DNA of 64,000 nucleotides, taken from contig VYDH01000016.1 of assembly GCA_009843525.1 (NCBI GenBank), positions 142,654 to 206,653 on the forward strand. The letters run 5' to 3'. Under the pieces are notes generated by a model. That model did not search any database, was not told where the DNA came from, and was given only the letters and a program-made list of their open reading frames with translations. Every line of letters begins with the position of its first letter. Position 1 is the stretch's first letter. The position numbers were made by a program, and so were the translations under genes. Positions 16,530 through 27,272 of the stretch are shown one piece after another. Source of the stretch: Acidimicrobiales bacterium (GTDB taxonomy: Bacteria; Actinomycetota; Acidimicrobiia; Acidimicrobiales; Poriferisodalaceae).

Positions 16530-19500
16530 GTGAGCTCGCCGACATTGGGAGAGCAGCCGTCGCCCGCTGCATCTGAACCGGCCGTTCCGGCGCCGGCGCC
16601 TGCGGTTGCTGCCATCGTCACGACGGGATCGCAGTGGTCCGATGCCGAATTCACCCTGCGGGCCCTCGCCGCCCAGGACTACCCGCGGCTCGCGGTGCTG
16701 GTGCTGTGCGATGCCGAAGGGGAGCAGGGGCTTCGGGTCCGAGAGCTGCTTCCCACCGCCGCTGTTGCGGATCCCGTGTCGTTTCGCAGAAGTCGAGGCC
16801 GTGGGATGCAGCGCGGGCGGATGGGCGCTGTCAACAACCGGGGAGCATCGCTGGTCCGGGGAGCCGACTACCTCCTCTTCCTCTCCGATCGCGTCGCGCT
16901 GGCATCCGATGCCATCAGCATTCTCGTCGACGATGCCGAGAACGTCCCGGGCCGGATCGTCGGTGTCGCCGGTCCCAAGCTGCTCGACGCCAGCGACGGT
17001 CTGACGCTGCGCGATCTTGGCGGCACCGCTGACCGCCTCGGGGTCCGGATTCCCGTCGCCGGTCAGGACGAACTCGACCAAGAACAGCACGATGAGGCCC
17101 GCGATCTGTTCGTGGCTCCCACTGAGGCGATGCTGGTGCGGGAGGACATCTTCCGCATCGTCGGCGGCTTCGATCCAGCGCTCGAAGGCGACGGCGCTGT
17201 TGTCGACCTCTGCTGGCGGATCCAGCTCTCAGGTGCGCGGGTCCGGGTGGTGCCGTCTGCAACCGGGACGGTGCAGTCAGATACAGCGCCGGCCGCTCAC
17301 GGGCCCTCGGCGCGCCAGCATGAGCATCGAGCCCGGCTGCGCACCATGGCGAAGTGCTACGGGTGGGTGCACCTGCTGCCTGCCGTGATTCTTGCGGCAG
17401 TGCTGGCTGCGGGTGAGGTGGTGCTGGCCGCGCTGCGTGGGCGGTTCGCCCAAGCCTCAGACGTGGCACTGGCATGGCTGTGGAACGCCCGCCACCTCGG
17501 CGGCACGTTCGCACTACGCGGCGCTGCCAAGCGCTACCGGCGGGTGCGAGATGCCGATCTGCGCCGATTGCAGCAGGGCGGTTCGGTACGTGTCGCCGAC
17601 TGGTTCCGCTATCGCCTGAGTCCAGAAGGCGGACTGGCGGCACGGACCACGATCGACGAGAGCATCCTGGGCACCTGGCGACGCAATGCGCACCGGACGG
17701 TGTGGGTGGTCTGGCTGGGGGTGCTCGGGCTGATCGCCTTCGGCTCGCGCCACCTGCTCACGGGCGGCGTCGGGGCATACGGCCAGTTCGCACACTTCCC
17801 CGACGCCGGCACGATGCTCGGGGCGTACCTGGACGGCTGGCGCGACAGCGGGGTCGGTGCAGCCGGGATCGGCCCTCCCGCGATGGGCCTGCTAGGCCTC
17901 GCTGGCGCTGTGCTGCTTGGCGGTGTCGGGCTTTTGAGGAACATCGCTATCTGGGGCTTGGTGCTCGCGGGCCCCGTCGGCATGTGGCGGTTGTGCGCCA
18001 CCGGTTCGAGTGAAGACGGGCCGAGCCGCAATGGCCGGCTGGTCGCCCTTGTGTTGTACGCCGTGTGCCCGTTGCCGTACAACGCGCTGGCGGCCGGCCG
18101 CTGGGATGTACTGCTGGCATACGGAACTGCACCTGCGATCGTGCTGCTCACCAGCCGCCTGGTGGGCACCTCGGCTGCTCGGCCGCCACGCGACGGCTCC
18201 CGGCGCGGCACGGCAGCCAGGCTGGCCTCGCTCGCCTTGCTCCTTGCTGTTGTGGCAGCGTTCGAGCCGTTCATCGTTGTGCTGGCCGCCGCGGCGGGGG
18301 TGGCCCTCGCCTTGGTCGAGCTGGTGCGCCGTGCGCCGCGCCGTGAGCCGCTCGGCGCGCCGGTCGCCGGATTGCTGCGGGTAGCTGTGGCCGTGGCACT
18401 CGCAGCGGTGGCGCATCTTCCCTGGCTGTTCGAGTTCGGTTCATTGCGCGCCTTCCTCGAAGTCTCGCTCGGCGGCCGCACCTCGTCGACGCCGTTGTCG
18501 CTGGGGGAGCTGTTGCGGTTCCAGACCGGCCCGCTCGGCGACCTGCCGCTCAGCTGGGGTCTGCTGGCTGCCGCGGCAGTGCCGCTATTGGTCGGGAGCG
18601 GGGGCCGGCTGTGGCTGGCGGTGCGTGGCTGGCTGGTAGCGCTGGCCGGCTTCGCGTTCGCATGGGTCATCGTGGCCGGCTGGGCCGACCAGCTGGTCAG
18701 CAGCGCAACGCCGGAGCTCTCGCTCGCCGAAGTGTCCTTGGCATTCGGGGCTGTCGGCCTGTGCTGGGCCGCAGCAGCAGGGCCTGCAACGCTGGCGACC
18801 GCCGACTCAGACGCACCTCCACGGATCCGCAGTGCCATGGTCTTGCTGAGCGGCATTGCGGTGGGTGCCATGGTGCTCCCGACTGCGTGGGCGTCGATCG
18901 ACGGCGACTGGTCGGCGCCGAGCTTCGATCACCGGGTGCCGCTCGGGCTGGTCGATGACCGGGACGTCGGGCCCGACTACCGGGTGCTCTGGCTCGGTGC
19001 CCCCGAGGTCTTGCCGTTGCGCGGCTCCGACCTCGGCGTGGAGGGACTCGCCATGGGGATGTCGGTGCGGGGGTATCCCGACATCCGGCACTCGTGGGCC
19101 ACGCCGCAAGCACCCGGCGATGAACGCCTGGCTAACGCCGTACGGGTGGGGCTGGCGGGCGACACGCTGCGATTAGGGCGGTTGCTGGGTTCTTTCGGCG
19201 TCAGGTATGTCGTGGTAGTGGAACGCTCTGGACCGTCATACACCGACGGCTGGGACCGACCGGTGTCCGCGGCGGTCTCCGAAGCGCTCGCCTCGCAGAT
19301 CGATCTGCGCCCGCTGGCGGCAGATCCCTCGGTGCAAGTGTTCCGCAACGAGGCGTGGTGGTCGTCGCGGTCACAGTTCTCCCGGCCGATTCCGGCTGGC
19401 TTCGCCGCTGACCCAGTGGATCTCGTCGTGAGCGACTTGACCGACGGCATCGGCGTGCTCATCGACTACCGGTCGGCTACTAGTCAGTTCGGACCGGTGG

Positions 19501-19796
19501 GTGCCGGCACCGTGCTGGTCGCTGATTCCTACGATCCGGGCTGGCGACTTCACATCGACAATGCGGACAATGCAGGCGCTGCAGCAGTTGAGCCGGCACC
19601 GGCGCTGGGCTGGGCGATGCGCTTCGATCCGCCCCAAGCCGGCCAGGCTGAGCTGCGCTTCGAACGTTCTGCCGTGGTGTCCAACCGGATCGCTGCGCAG
19701 GTGCTGATCTGGCTGGCGCTGATCTGGGTGGCGATCGGCCAGCCGACCCCCCTCGCCGACCGACTCGCTGCGCTCATGAAGAGGTCAACGCGGTGA
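16530..19796 (+). CDS. Giant GT2-type glycosyltransferase/polytopic membrane protein
   Basis: 1,088 residues. Residues ~25-290 resemble a family-2 glycosyltransferase (LRALAAQDYPRLAVLVL, LLFLSDRVAL, GFDPALEGDGAVVDLCWRIQ). Residues ~300-800 hold roughly a dozen membrane helices with charged loops, and the remainder is a mostly extracytoplasmic domain (YDPGWRLHID) ending in one more helix. The classical metal-binding DxD is not obvious, so activity is uncertain. The next gene is a DUF5719-like secreted protein with a GTGA overlap; I associate this pair with Actinobacteria and envelope glycan assembly (inference). The GTG at 16530 is the first in-frame start after the SpoIID gene. Confidence 0.78.
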   Translation: MSSPTLGEQPSPAASEPAVPAPAPAVAAIVTTGSQWSDAEFTLRALAAQDYPRLAVLVLCDAEGEQGLRVRELLPTAAVADPVSFRRSRGRGMQRGRMGAVNNRGASLVRGADYLLFLSDRVALASDAISILVDDAENVPGRIVGVAGPKLLDASDGLTLRDLGGTADRLGVRIPVAGQDELDQEQHDEARDLFVAPTEAMLVREDIFRIVGGFDPALEGDGAVVDLCWRIQLSGARVRVVPSATGTVQSDTAPAAHGPSARQHEHRARLRTMAKCYGWVHLLPAVILAAVLAAGEVVLAALRGRFAQASDVALAWLWNARHLGGTFALRGAAKRYRRVRDADLRRLQQGGSVRVADWFRYRLSPEGGLAARTTIDESILGTWRRNAHRTVWVVWLGVLGLIAFGSRHLLTGGVGAYGQFAHFPDAGTMLGAYLDGWRDSGVGAAGIGPPAMGLLGLAGAVLLGGVGLLRNIAIWGLVLAGPVGMWRLCATGSSEDGPSRNGRLVALVLYAVCPLPYNALAAGRWDVLLAYGTAPAIVLLTSRLVGTSAARPPRDGSRRGTAARLASLALLLAVVAAFEPFIVVLAAAAGVALALVELVRRAPRREPLGAPVAGLLRVAVAVALAAVAHLPWLFEFGSLRAFLEVSLGGRTSSTPLSLGELLRFQTGPLGDLPLSWGLLAAAAVPLLVGSGGRLWLAVRGWLVALAGFAFAWVIVAGWADQLVSSATPELSLAEVSLAFGAVGLCWAAAAGPATLATADSDAPPRIRSAMVLLSGIAVGAMVLPTAWASIDGDWSAPSFDHRVPLGLVDDRDVGPDYRVLWLGAPEVLPLRGSDLGVEGLAMGMSVRGYPDIRHSWATPQAPGDERLANAVRVGLAGDTLRLGRLLGSFGVRYVVVVERSGPSYTDGWDRPVSAAVSEALASQIDLRPLAADPSVQVFRNEAWWSSRSQFSRPIPAGFAADPVDLVVSDLTDGIGVLIDYRSATSQFGPVGAGTVLVADSYDPGWRLHIDNADNAGAAAVEPAPALGWAMRFDPPQAGQAELRFERSAVVSNRIAAQVLIWLALIWVAIGQPTPLADRLAALMKRSTR

Positions 19797-21457
19797 AGGT
19801 CATCCGATGGCTGCCCCGGTTGCTGATTCCGCTGGCACTCGCGGCAGCGCTGGTGATCGACACCCGCGACGACCGGGCGCCGACCTCTGTTGCGGCCGAA
19901 GGCCCGCAGGCGCAGGCGCAGGTCGCGGTGCCGCCCCCCGATGCGCTGACATCGAGCTGGTTCTGCCCCCTCGTCGGCCTGCGGGGACCAGTCCAGGGTT
20001 TCGGAGAGGTCACCACAGAGGTGCTGCTCACCAACATGACGGCCGAGGTGGCATCGGTGTCGGTCGAGTTCCGAGGACGCACAACGGGTCGGCAGTATGT
20101 GATGGCCGACGTTGCGCCGCATAGCACCGGGGTGGTCAGCACGTCTGACTATGTGAGTGACGAGGTCACCGGTGCACTGGTGGAGTCTTCGTCGGGTGGG
20201 CTGGCAGTAACGCGCAGGTTTGTCTCGCCGCTCGGGATCGACGAGGCTCGCTGTTCGAGCGTGCTGGCTCCGGATTGGTACGTGCCCGTCGGCGATACGC
20301 AGACCGACGCGCTGGCGGTGCTGGCCATCATGAATCCGCTGCCCCGGGACGCGATCGTCGATGTCACCTTTGCATCGGAAGCAGAATTCGGCCCGTTCGT
20401 GGCGCCGGCGCTGACGGGAGTGGTGGTACCTGCGTGGAGCACTGTCGCCGTTGATATCGGCGAGCATGCGCGCCGTCGAGACGTTGTGGCGGCATCAGTA
20501 CGGGCCCGCGCCGGCCGGATCGCAGTGGACTCGCTCGTGGCCTACGACGGGAGCGTCGGCCGCCGCGGTCTGGCTGCGGAGCTGGCTTCGGTGGCCACCG
20601 GCCGGCGCTGGCTTGTGCCGGTGGCCGGCATTGACGACGGCACACGCTTGTGGGTGCGGATCTTCAACCCGTCCGACGATGTGGCGGAAGTCACTGCGTC
20701 CATCGTGTCCGACGACCCGCTCAGTGATCATCTGGCCTTCGCCGTGGCATCGCACGACGTGGTGGAGTTGAAAGTCACCCCGCCCAGTGAGCTGGCACCG
20801 GGACTGGAAACGCTCCTCGCCACACCAGGAGTCCCCTTCGGTGTGTCGGTTGCCTCGCAGAATGACGTTCCCATCGTCGTGTGGGCAGAAGCGCTGGTGG
20901 GCAGTGCGGCGAGCCCGCTCACCGACCTCAGTGCCGATCGGGATACTGCCTCCGAAGCCGAGCCGGAGGACGAGTCCGTCACGGTGGTGGCCCAGACTGG
21001 CGGCGCAACCGACGCCACAGAGTCTGGTGCCGCTGCCGGAGTTGTCGACGAACCGGCAGTCGAGGCCCGCCCTCCGGTACTGCGGGCGCGGTCGGGCCTT
21101 GCTTTCGTGCCGGGTGTCGTCCAGACGGGCGACCGGTGGCTGGTCGTCATTGCGCCGCAATCCGGTGACGAGGCGTTTGTGACGATTATGACGGATCCGT
21201 TCGCGCCGTCCGAAACCGGTGCCCCCGATGACGGCGATTCAGCTGAGTTGGCAGGCGGCCATGGCCGCGTGGTGGTCGCGACGCTGAGTCGCGAGACGGT
21301 GGCCGTCATCGACGTGCCGGCATCGGGTGTGATCACTCACCGGTTAGCCAGCGGCACGGCCCGCCTTCTCGTGTCCGACACGCCGTTCGCAGTGCTGCTG
21401 TGGCAGGCACGAGTGTCCGATGCAGGCCTGAGCGTGGCGCATCCGGTGGCCTGGTGA
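19793..21457 (+). CDS. DUF5719-like secreted protein
   Basis: 554 residues. An N-terminal hydrophobic segment (WLPRLLIPLALAAALVI) acts as signal or anchor, followed by an Ala/Gln-rich linker. The body is built from repeated immunoglobulin-like beta modules in which phrases such as VLLTNMTAEVASVSVEF, LAIMNPLPRDAIVDVTF and VRIFNPSDDVAEVTASI recur: three 'NP/NM' units of ~170 residues. A Glu/Asp/Ala-rich stretch near residue 385 precedes a last beta domain. No catalytic motif is visible. Start overlaps the stop of the giant glycosyltransferase (GTGA), so the two are made together and probably act together at the envelope. The family is uncharacterised as far as I know. Confidence 0.78.
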   Translation: MKVIRWLPRLLIPLALAAALVIDTRDDRAPTSVAAEGPQAQAQVAVPPPDALTSSWFCPLVGLRGPVQGFGEVTTEVLLTNMTAEVASVSVEFRGRTTGRQYVMADVAPHSTGVVSTSDYVSDEVTGALVESSSGGLAVTRRFVSPLGIDEARCSSVLAPDWYVPVGDTQTDALAVLAIMNPLPRDAIVDVTFASEAEFGPFVAPALTGVVVPAWSTVAVDIGEHARRRDVVAASVRARAGRIAVDSLVAYDGSVGRRGLAAELASVATGRRWLVPVAGIDDGTRLWVRIFNPSDDVAEVTASIVSDDPLSDHLAFAVASHDVVELKVTPPSELAPGLETLLATPGVPFGVSVASQNDVPIVVWAEALVGSAASPLTDLSADRDTASEAEPEDESVTVVAQTGGATDATESGAAAGVVDEPAVEARPPVLRARSGLAFVPGVVQTGDRWLVVIAPQSGDEAFVTIMTDPFAPSETGAPDDGDSAELAGGHGRVVVATLSRETVAVIDVPASGVITHRLASGTARLLVSDTPFAVLLWQARVSDAGLSVAHPVAW

Positions 21458-21464
21458 ACGGCTG

Positions 21465-21880
21465 ATGGAGCGCCTCGTCATTGCCGTAGTCCTGATCGTT
21501 GTCGCGATCGCGATCGCGTCGCTCGCCCAGCGCCGCCGCGGTGCATCGGCCACGGCAGTGCCGAGGTCGGAACTGCCCCCGGTCGTCGATCTCGCGGCGG
21601 TGGGCATCCCGGCAGGCCCGGCGCTGGTGGTCTTCACCGAAGAGACCTGCCGCACCTGTCAATCAGCCCTCGCAGTGGTGCGAGGCCCCGCTGGCGCAGG
21701 GTTGCCAGTCGCCGAAGTGCCGTTCGGCGTCGAGCAGGAGCTGCATCGCCAGCACGGCATCGACACTGTGCCGACAACGGTGGTAGCCGACGTCGACGGC
21801 CGCGTGGTCGATGGCTGGGTCGGCAGCGTTGACCTGTCCGGCCTGGCCGCGGCCCTGGCGCAGGCAGTACCCCGCGCCGA

Positions 21881-21884
<4 letters not shown>
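21465..21884 (+). CDS. Membrane-anchored thioredoxin-like protein
   Basis: 139 residues. An N-terminal membrane helix (residues ~4-20, VIAVVLIVVAIAIASL) and an RRR stop-transfer motif anchor a thioredoxin-like domain. The active-site pair is in ETCRTCQ (CxxC) at residues ~63-66 and the cis-proline region is TVPTTV. Topology is ambiguous: N-in would put the domain outside, where it would serve disulfide exchange or reduction in exported proteins. It starts 7 bases after the DUF5719-like gene, so it is probably the last gene of that operon. Its stop overlaps that of ftsH from the opposite strand. Confidence 0.75.
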
Positions 21885-23815
<1,931 letters not shown>

Positions 23816-23821
23816 GGGTTC

Positions 23822-23827
23822 ATGCTA
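23822..23827 (-). promoter_or_regulatory. -10-like TAGCAT before ftsH
   Basis: Minus-strand TAGCAT ends six bases before the ftsH ATG at 23815, consistent with a leaderless transcript. It shares a 94-base divergent region with the promoter of the next plus-strand gene. Confidence 0.45.
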
Positions 23828-23897
23828 AGAGGCTGAGCCGCTATGCGGCGATGCCGTGGCCCGAGCGGCCCGTGTCGTCGCCCCTCCACCCGGCCTC

Positions 23898-23903
23898 TAG
23901 CCT
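23898..23903 (+). promoter_or_regulatory. -10-like TAGCCT before GTG 23910
   Basis: TAGCCT ends six bases before the GTG at 23910 and would place the first transcribed base at the start codon. No good -35 is visible at 17-18 bases. Confidence 0.45.
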
Positions 23904-23909
23904 GCGCGG

Positions 23910-26900
23910 GTGGCCGCACTGACCACGCGCCCCCCGGATACGGGGTCGGTGTTGCGAGCGTGGGTTGAAGCTGCGGTGGTCGTGGCGAGCTGCGTCGCGG
24001 TGGTGGCGTGGCTCGATCCAGGCCGGATCCTCTCGGTGGCGACGCCCACCGGCGGGGACATGGGCGCCCATGTCTGGGGACCGGCCTTCTTGCGCCATGA
24101 GCTGTTGCCGGCGGGCTCGCTGCGCGGCTGGACGATGGAGTGGTACGCCGGCATGCCCGCCATGCACTTCTACATGGTGCTGCCGTACCTGATGATCGTG
24201 GCGGCGAACGTGGTGCTGCCCTACGGCGTGGCGTTCAAGCTGGTGGCGATCAGCGGCATCGTGTCGATGCCGGCCGCTGCCTGGCTCATGGGTCGGCTGG
24301 CGGGGTGGGCGCAACCGCTGCGGATGCTGCTGCCCGCCGCGCTGCTGCTGTTCGTCTTCGATGTCAACTTCACGATTTACGGCGGGAATGCAGCCTCGAC
24401 GCTGGCAGGGGAGTTCGCGTTCTCGATCGCGCTGTCAGCGACGCTCGTGTACTTGGGCATGCTCTGGCGCTCGCTGGAGCGGGGGACCGGGCGCGCCCGG
24501 GCGAGCCTGGTGTTGGCGTTCGTGGCCCTGTGCCATCCCATCCCGCTGGCGTTCGCGGTCACCGCCAGCATCCTGATAGTTGCGATGCGCGGCCTCCACG
24601 CGCTGCCTGGACGCATGGGCCGGATCCCGGTGCTGGGTGCGTCCATTGCGGCGATCATGCTGTGGGCCGCCATCTGGAACCTTGCCGAGTCTCCGCTGAC
24701 TCGTCTGGCGGTGCCTGCGGGCGCCGTTGCGGTGCTCGTGGCCATGGAGTGGCGCCGGTCGTGGCACGCGCTGGTCATCGGCATCATCGGCGGAGCGCTG
24801 TCTGCGTTCTGGACGGTGCCGTTCGTCGCCCGGCGGGCGTACCTCAACGACATGGGCTGGGAACGGCTCACCTCGGTCCGGGAGAATTTGTTCTTCACCG
24901 ACAAGATCAGCGGCGACGGGGCGCACCACAGCATCACCTGGCTGCTCGTGCTTGCGGGCGTCGGGGCCGTCGTCGGTCTCGCACGCTGGTACCGCCCGGC
25001 GCTGACGTGGACGGTCATCGCCTTCACGATGGCCATGGGGTTTGTCCACTGGCCCCAGCACCGGCTGTGGAACGCACGCATCCTGCCGTTCTGGTACCTG
25101 GCGGTGTACGTGCTGGCGGCGATGGGCCTGTGGCTCATCATCGACACGCTGACTCGTCGCCGCGCTCCTGCTGCGGCTACTCCAGATGCGTACGCCTCGG
25201 ATGCAGACGCTCCGGCTGCCGATCTCCCGGCCACTGCGGCGCAGGGGCCGGTGGCATCCGGACATGGCGTGTTGCCGTGGGTCCGGACAGTCGTGCCAGT
25301 CGTCGCCTTGGCGGCGGCAGCAGGCCTGCTGTCATTGCAATTCGGCAACTGGCCCGCTGCGAGGCGCCACGCCGACGGCGCACATCGCTTGGGACCGTTC
25401 ACGGTGTCCGCAGAGGATCGCAACTTCGTGCACGGCTGGGCCGACTGGAACTTTCGCGGCTACGAGGGCCGCCCGGCGTATCCCGAGTACCACGAATTCG
25501 TCACAGAGATGAGCGATATCGGCAAGACGCCTGCATACGGCTGCGGGCGCCTGTTGTGGGAGTACGACCGGGACATCGTGGGTGCGTACGGCACGCCGAT
25601 GGCCCCGATGCTGCTGCCGCACTGGACTGACGGCTGCATCGCCTCTATGGAGGGTCTCTACTTCGAGTCGTCGCCCACCGTGCCGTTCCACTTCCTCATG
25701 CAGTCGGAGCTGTCGGCGTCGCCCTCGCGTCCGATGCGCGGCCTTCCCTACAACGCCTTGAATTTCGATTTGGGCGTTCCCCACCTGCAGATGTCGGGCG
25801 TGCGCTACTACGCAGCGTTCAGCACCGAAGCGACCACAGCAGCCCAGAATTCTGCTGACCTGCTGCACATTGCCACGGCGGGGCCGTGGTCGATTTACCT
25901 CGTCGCCGACAGCGACCTGGTGTCGCCGCTGCCGTTCGAGCCAGCCGTGGCCGACGATGTGTCCCAAGCCGGACGAGCGTGGACCGATCCGGCTGCAATC
26001 TGGTGGAACGACCCGGCGGCGTGGGCTGTGCCGATTGCTGCTGATGGGCCCGAGCACTGGTCCAGGGTGTCGCTGCTGGCGCCCCCCGATCCAGACGGGG
26101 CGCCGCCTGCGTCGTTGACGCGATTCAGCGCGGCACCGAGGCGCGCCTTGCCGCCGGTCCAGATCAGCAACCCCGAGGTGGAGCGGGACCGGCTGTCGTT
26201 CTCGGTGGATCGGCCCGGCATTCCGGTGCTGGTGAAGGTGTCGTACTTCCCGAACTGGTCGGTGCACGGTGCTGAGGGTCCGTACCGGGTGACACCCAAC
26301 TGGATGGTCGTGATCCCCACCGACGAGCGAGTCGAGCTGAGCTACGGCGCCACTGCGGTGGAGTATCTCGCTTGGCTGACAACGCTGCTCGGCGCGGCAG
26401 CGCTGGCGCTGGTCGCCGTACGGCCCCCGGTGCGCTTCTTCCGTCGCTCAGAGGCTGAGTCCCCGCCCCGCGCGGGCCGCCTGCAACCTCCCACCGGCAT
26501 TGAGCCGGCGGTCTCGGTAGTGCTGCCGGCGTACCAAGCAGCGCACCTCGTCGGCGCAGCCGTCACCGAGATCAGCGCAGCTCTGGGCGGCCACGTAGCT
26601 CTGGATGGCCCGCTCGAGATCGTGGTGGTCGATGACGGTTCGACCGACGGCACAGCAGAAGCGGCCCGGCGAGCAGGCGCTGATGTGGTGGTGTCGCTGG
26701 AGGCCAACCGGGGCAAGGGTGCTGCGGTGCGCGCCGGGATGCTGGCAGCGAGCGGCCGTCTGCGTCTGTTCACCGATGTCGATCTCGCCTATCCGCCCGG
26801 GCAGCTCGCTTCGCTCATCGATGCGCTGCGTGACGGGGCCGATGTCGCGCTGGGCAACCGGCGCCACGCCGAAGCACGAACGATCAGCCCGGCGCGGCCT

Positions 26901-27272
26901 GCCAGGGTGTTCGCGAGCCGGATGTTCAACGCCTTCACGCGCCTCGTGCTCCTGCGTCGCTACCGAGACACGCAGTGCGGCTTCAAGGGCTTCACCGCCG
27001 GGGCTGCAGAGGAAATCTTCGGCCGCGCAGTCATTGACGGGTTCGCCTTCGACGTCGAGGTGCTCTACCTCGTCGAGCACCTCGAGCTGACAACCGCCGA
27101 AGTGCCCGTCACCGTGGATCACTCAGCCGATACCACCGTCCGGCTGATGGCCCAGTTGCCCAGAGTCGTGGCCGACATCGGCCGCATCCGTCACCGCGCC
27201 GCCGCGGGCGCCTACGACGCCCCTCGAGTGCCGCCATCCGGCATGCCTGCCGGCCCGGCCCCTCAGGCTTGA
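23910..27272 (+). CDS. PTPS-related polytopic membrane protein fused to a C-terminal GT2 domain
   Basis: 1,120 residues. The first ~480 contain about ten membrane helices, with GGDMGAHVW in the first extracytoplasmic loop, an acidic motif position typical of GT-C enzymes; the long middle is an extracytoplasmic domain ending in another helix near residue 835. I associate this part with the family labelled 6-pyruvoyl-tetrahydropterin-synthase-related membrane proteins, a name that does not reflect function. Residues ~865-1,110 are a polyprenol-phosphate-type GT2: VVLPAYQ, VVDDGSTDGT, NRGKGAAVRAGM, DVDLAYPP and QCGFKGF. The GT2 probably makes a lipid-linked sugar used by the GT-C part (inference). 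It converges with the radical SAM gene, overlapping by ten bases. Confidence 0.82.
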   Translation: MAALTTRPPDTGSVLRAWVEAAVVVASCVAVVAWLDPGRILSVATPTGGDMGAHVWGPAFLRHELLPAGSLRGWTMEWYAGMPAMHFYMVLPYLMIVAANVVLPYGVAFKLVAISGIVSMPAAAWLMGRLAGWAQPLRMLLPAALLLFVFDVNFTIYGGNAASTLAGEFAFSIALSATLVYLGMLWRSLERGTGRARASLVLAFVALCHPIPLAFAVTASILIVAMRGLHALPGRMGRIPVLGASIAAIMLWAAIWNLAESPLTRLAVPAGAVAVLVAMEWRRSWHALVIGIIGGALSAFWTVPFVARRAYLNDMGWERLTSVRENLFFTDKISGDGAHHSITWLLVLAGVGAVVGLARWYRPALTWTVIAFTMAMGFVHWPQHRLWNARILPFWYLAVYVLAAMGLWLIIDTLTRRRAPAAATPDAYASDADAPAADLPATAAQGPVASGHGVLPWVRTVVPVVALAAAAGLLSLQFGNWPAARRHADGAHRLGPFTVSAEDRNFVHGWADWNFRGYEGRPAYPEYHEFVTEMSDIGKTPAYGCGRLLWEYDRDIVGAYGTPMAPMLLPHWTDGCIASMEGLYFESSPTVPFHFLMQSELSASPSRPMRGLPYNALNFDLGVPHLQMSGVRYYAAFSTEATTAAQNSADLLHIATAGPWSIYLVADSDLVSPLPFEPAVADDVSQAGRAWTDPAAIWWNDPAAWAVPIAADGPEHWSRVSLLAPPDPDGAPPASLTRFSAAPRRALPPVQISNPEVERDRLSFSVDRPGIPVLVKVSYFPNWSVHGAEGPYRVTPNWMVVIPTDERVELSYGATAVEYLAWLTTLLGAAALALVAVRPPVRFFRRSEAESPPRAGRLQPPTGIEPAVSVVLPAYQAAHLVGAAVTEISAALGGHVALDGPLEIVVVDDGSTDGTAEAARRAGADVVVSLEANRGKGAAVRAGMLAASGRLRLFTDVDLAYPPGQLASLIDALRDGADVALGNRRHAEARTISPARPARVFASRMFNAFTRLVLLRRYRDTQCGFKGFTAGAAEEIFGRAVIDGFAFDVEVLYLVEHLELTTAEVPVTVDHSADTTVRLMAQLPRVVADIGRIRHRAAAGAYDAPRVPPSGMPAGPAPQA

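Noticed and set aside
17609..18871. A 420-codon minus-strand open frame rich in Ser/Thr/Ala/Pro
   Set aside because: Antisense to the membrane region of the giant glycosyltransferase. The composition is what reverse reading of hydrophobic codons gives.
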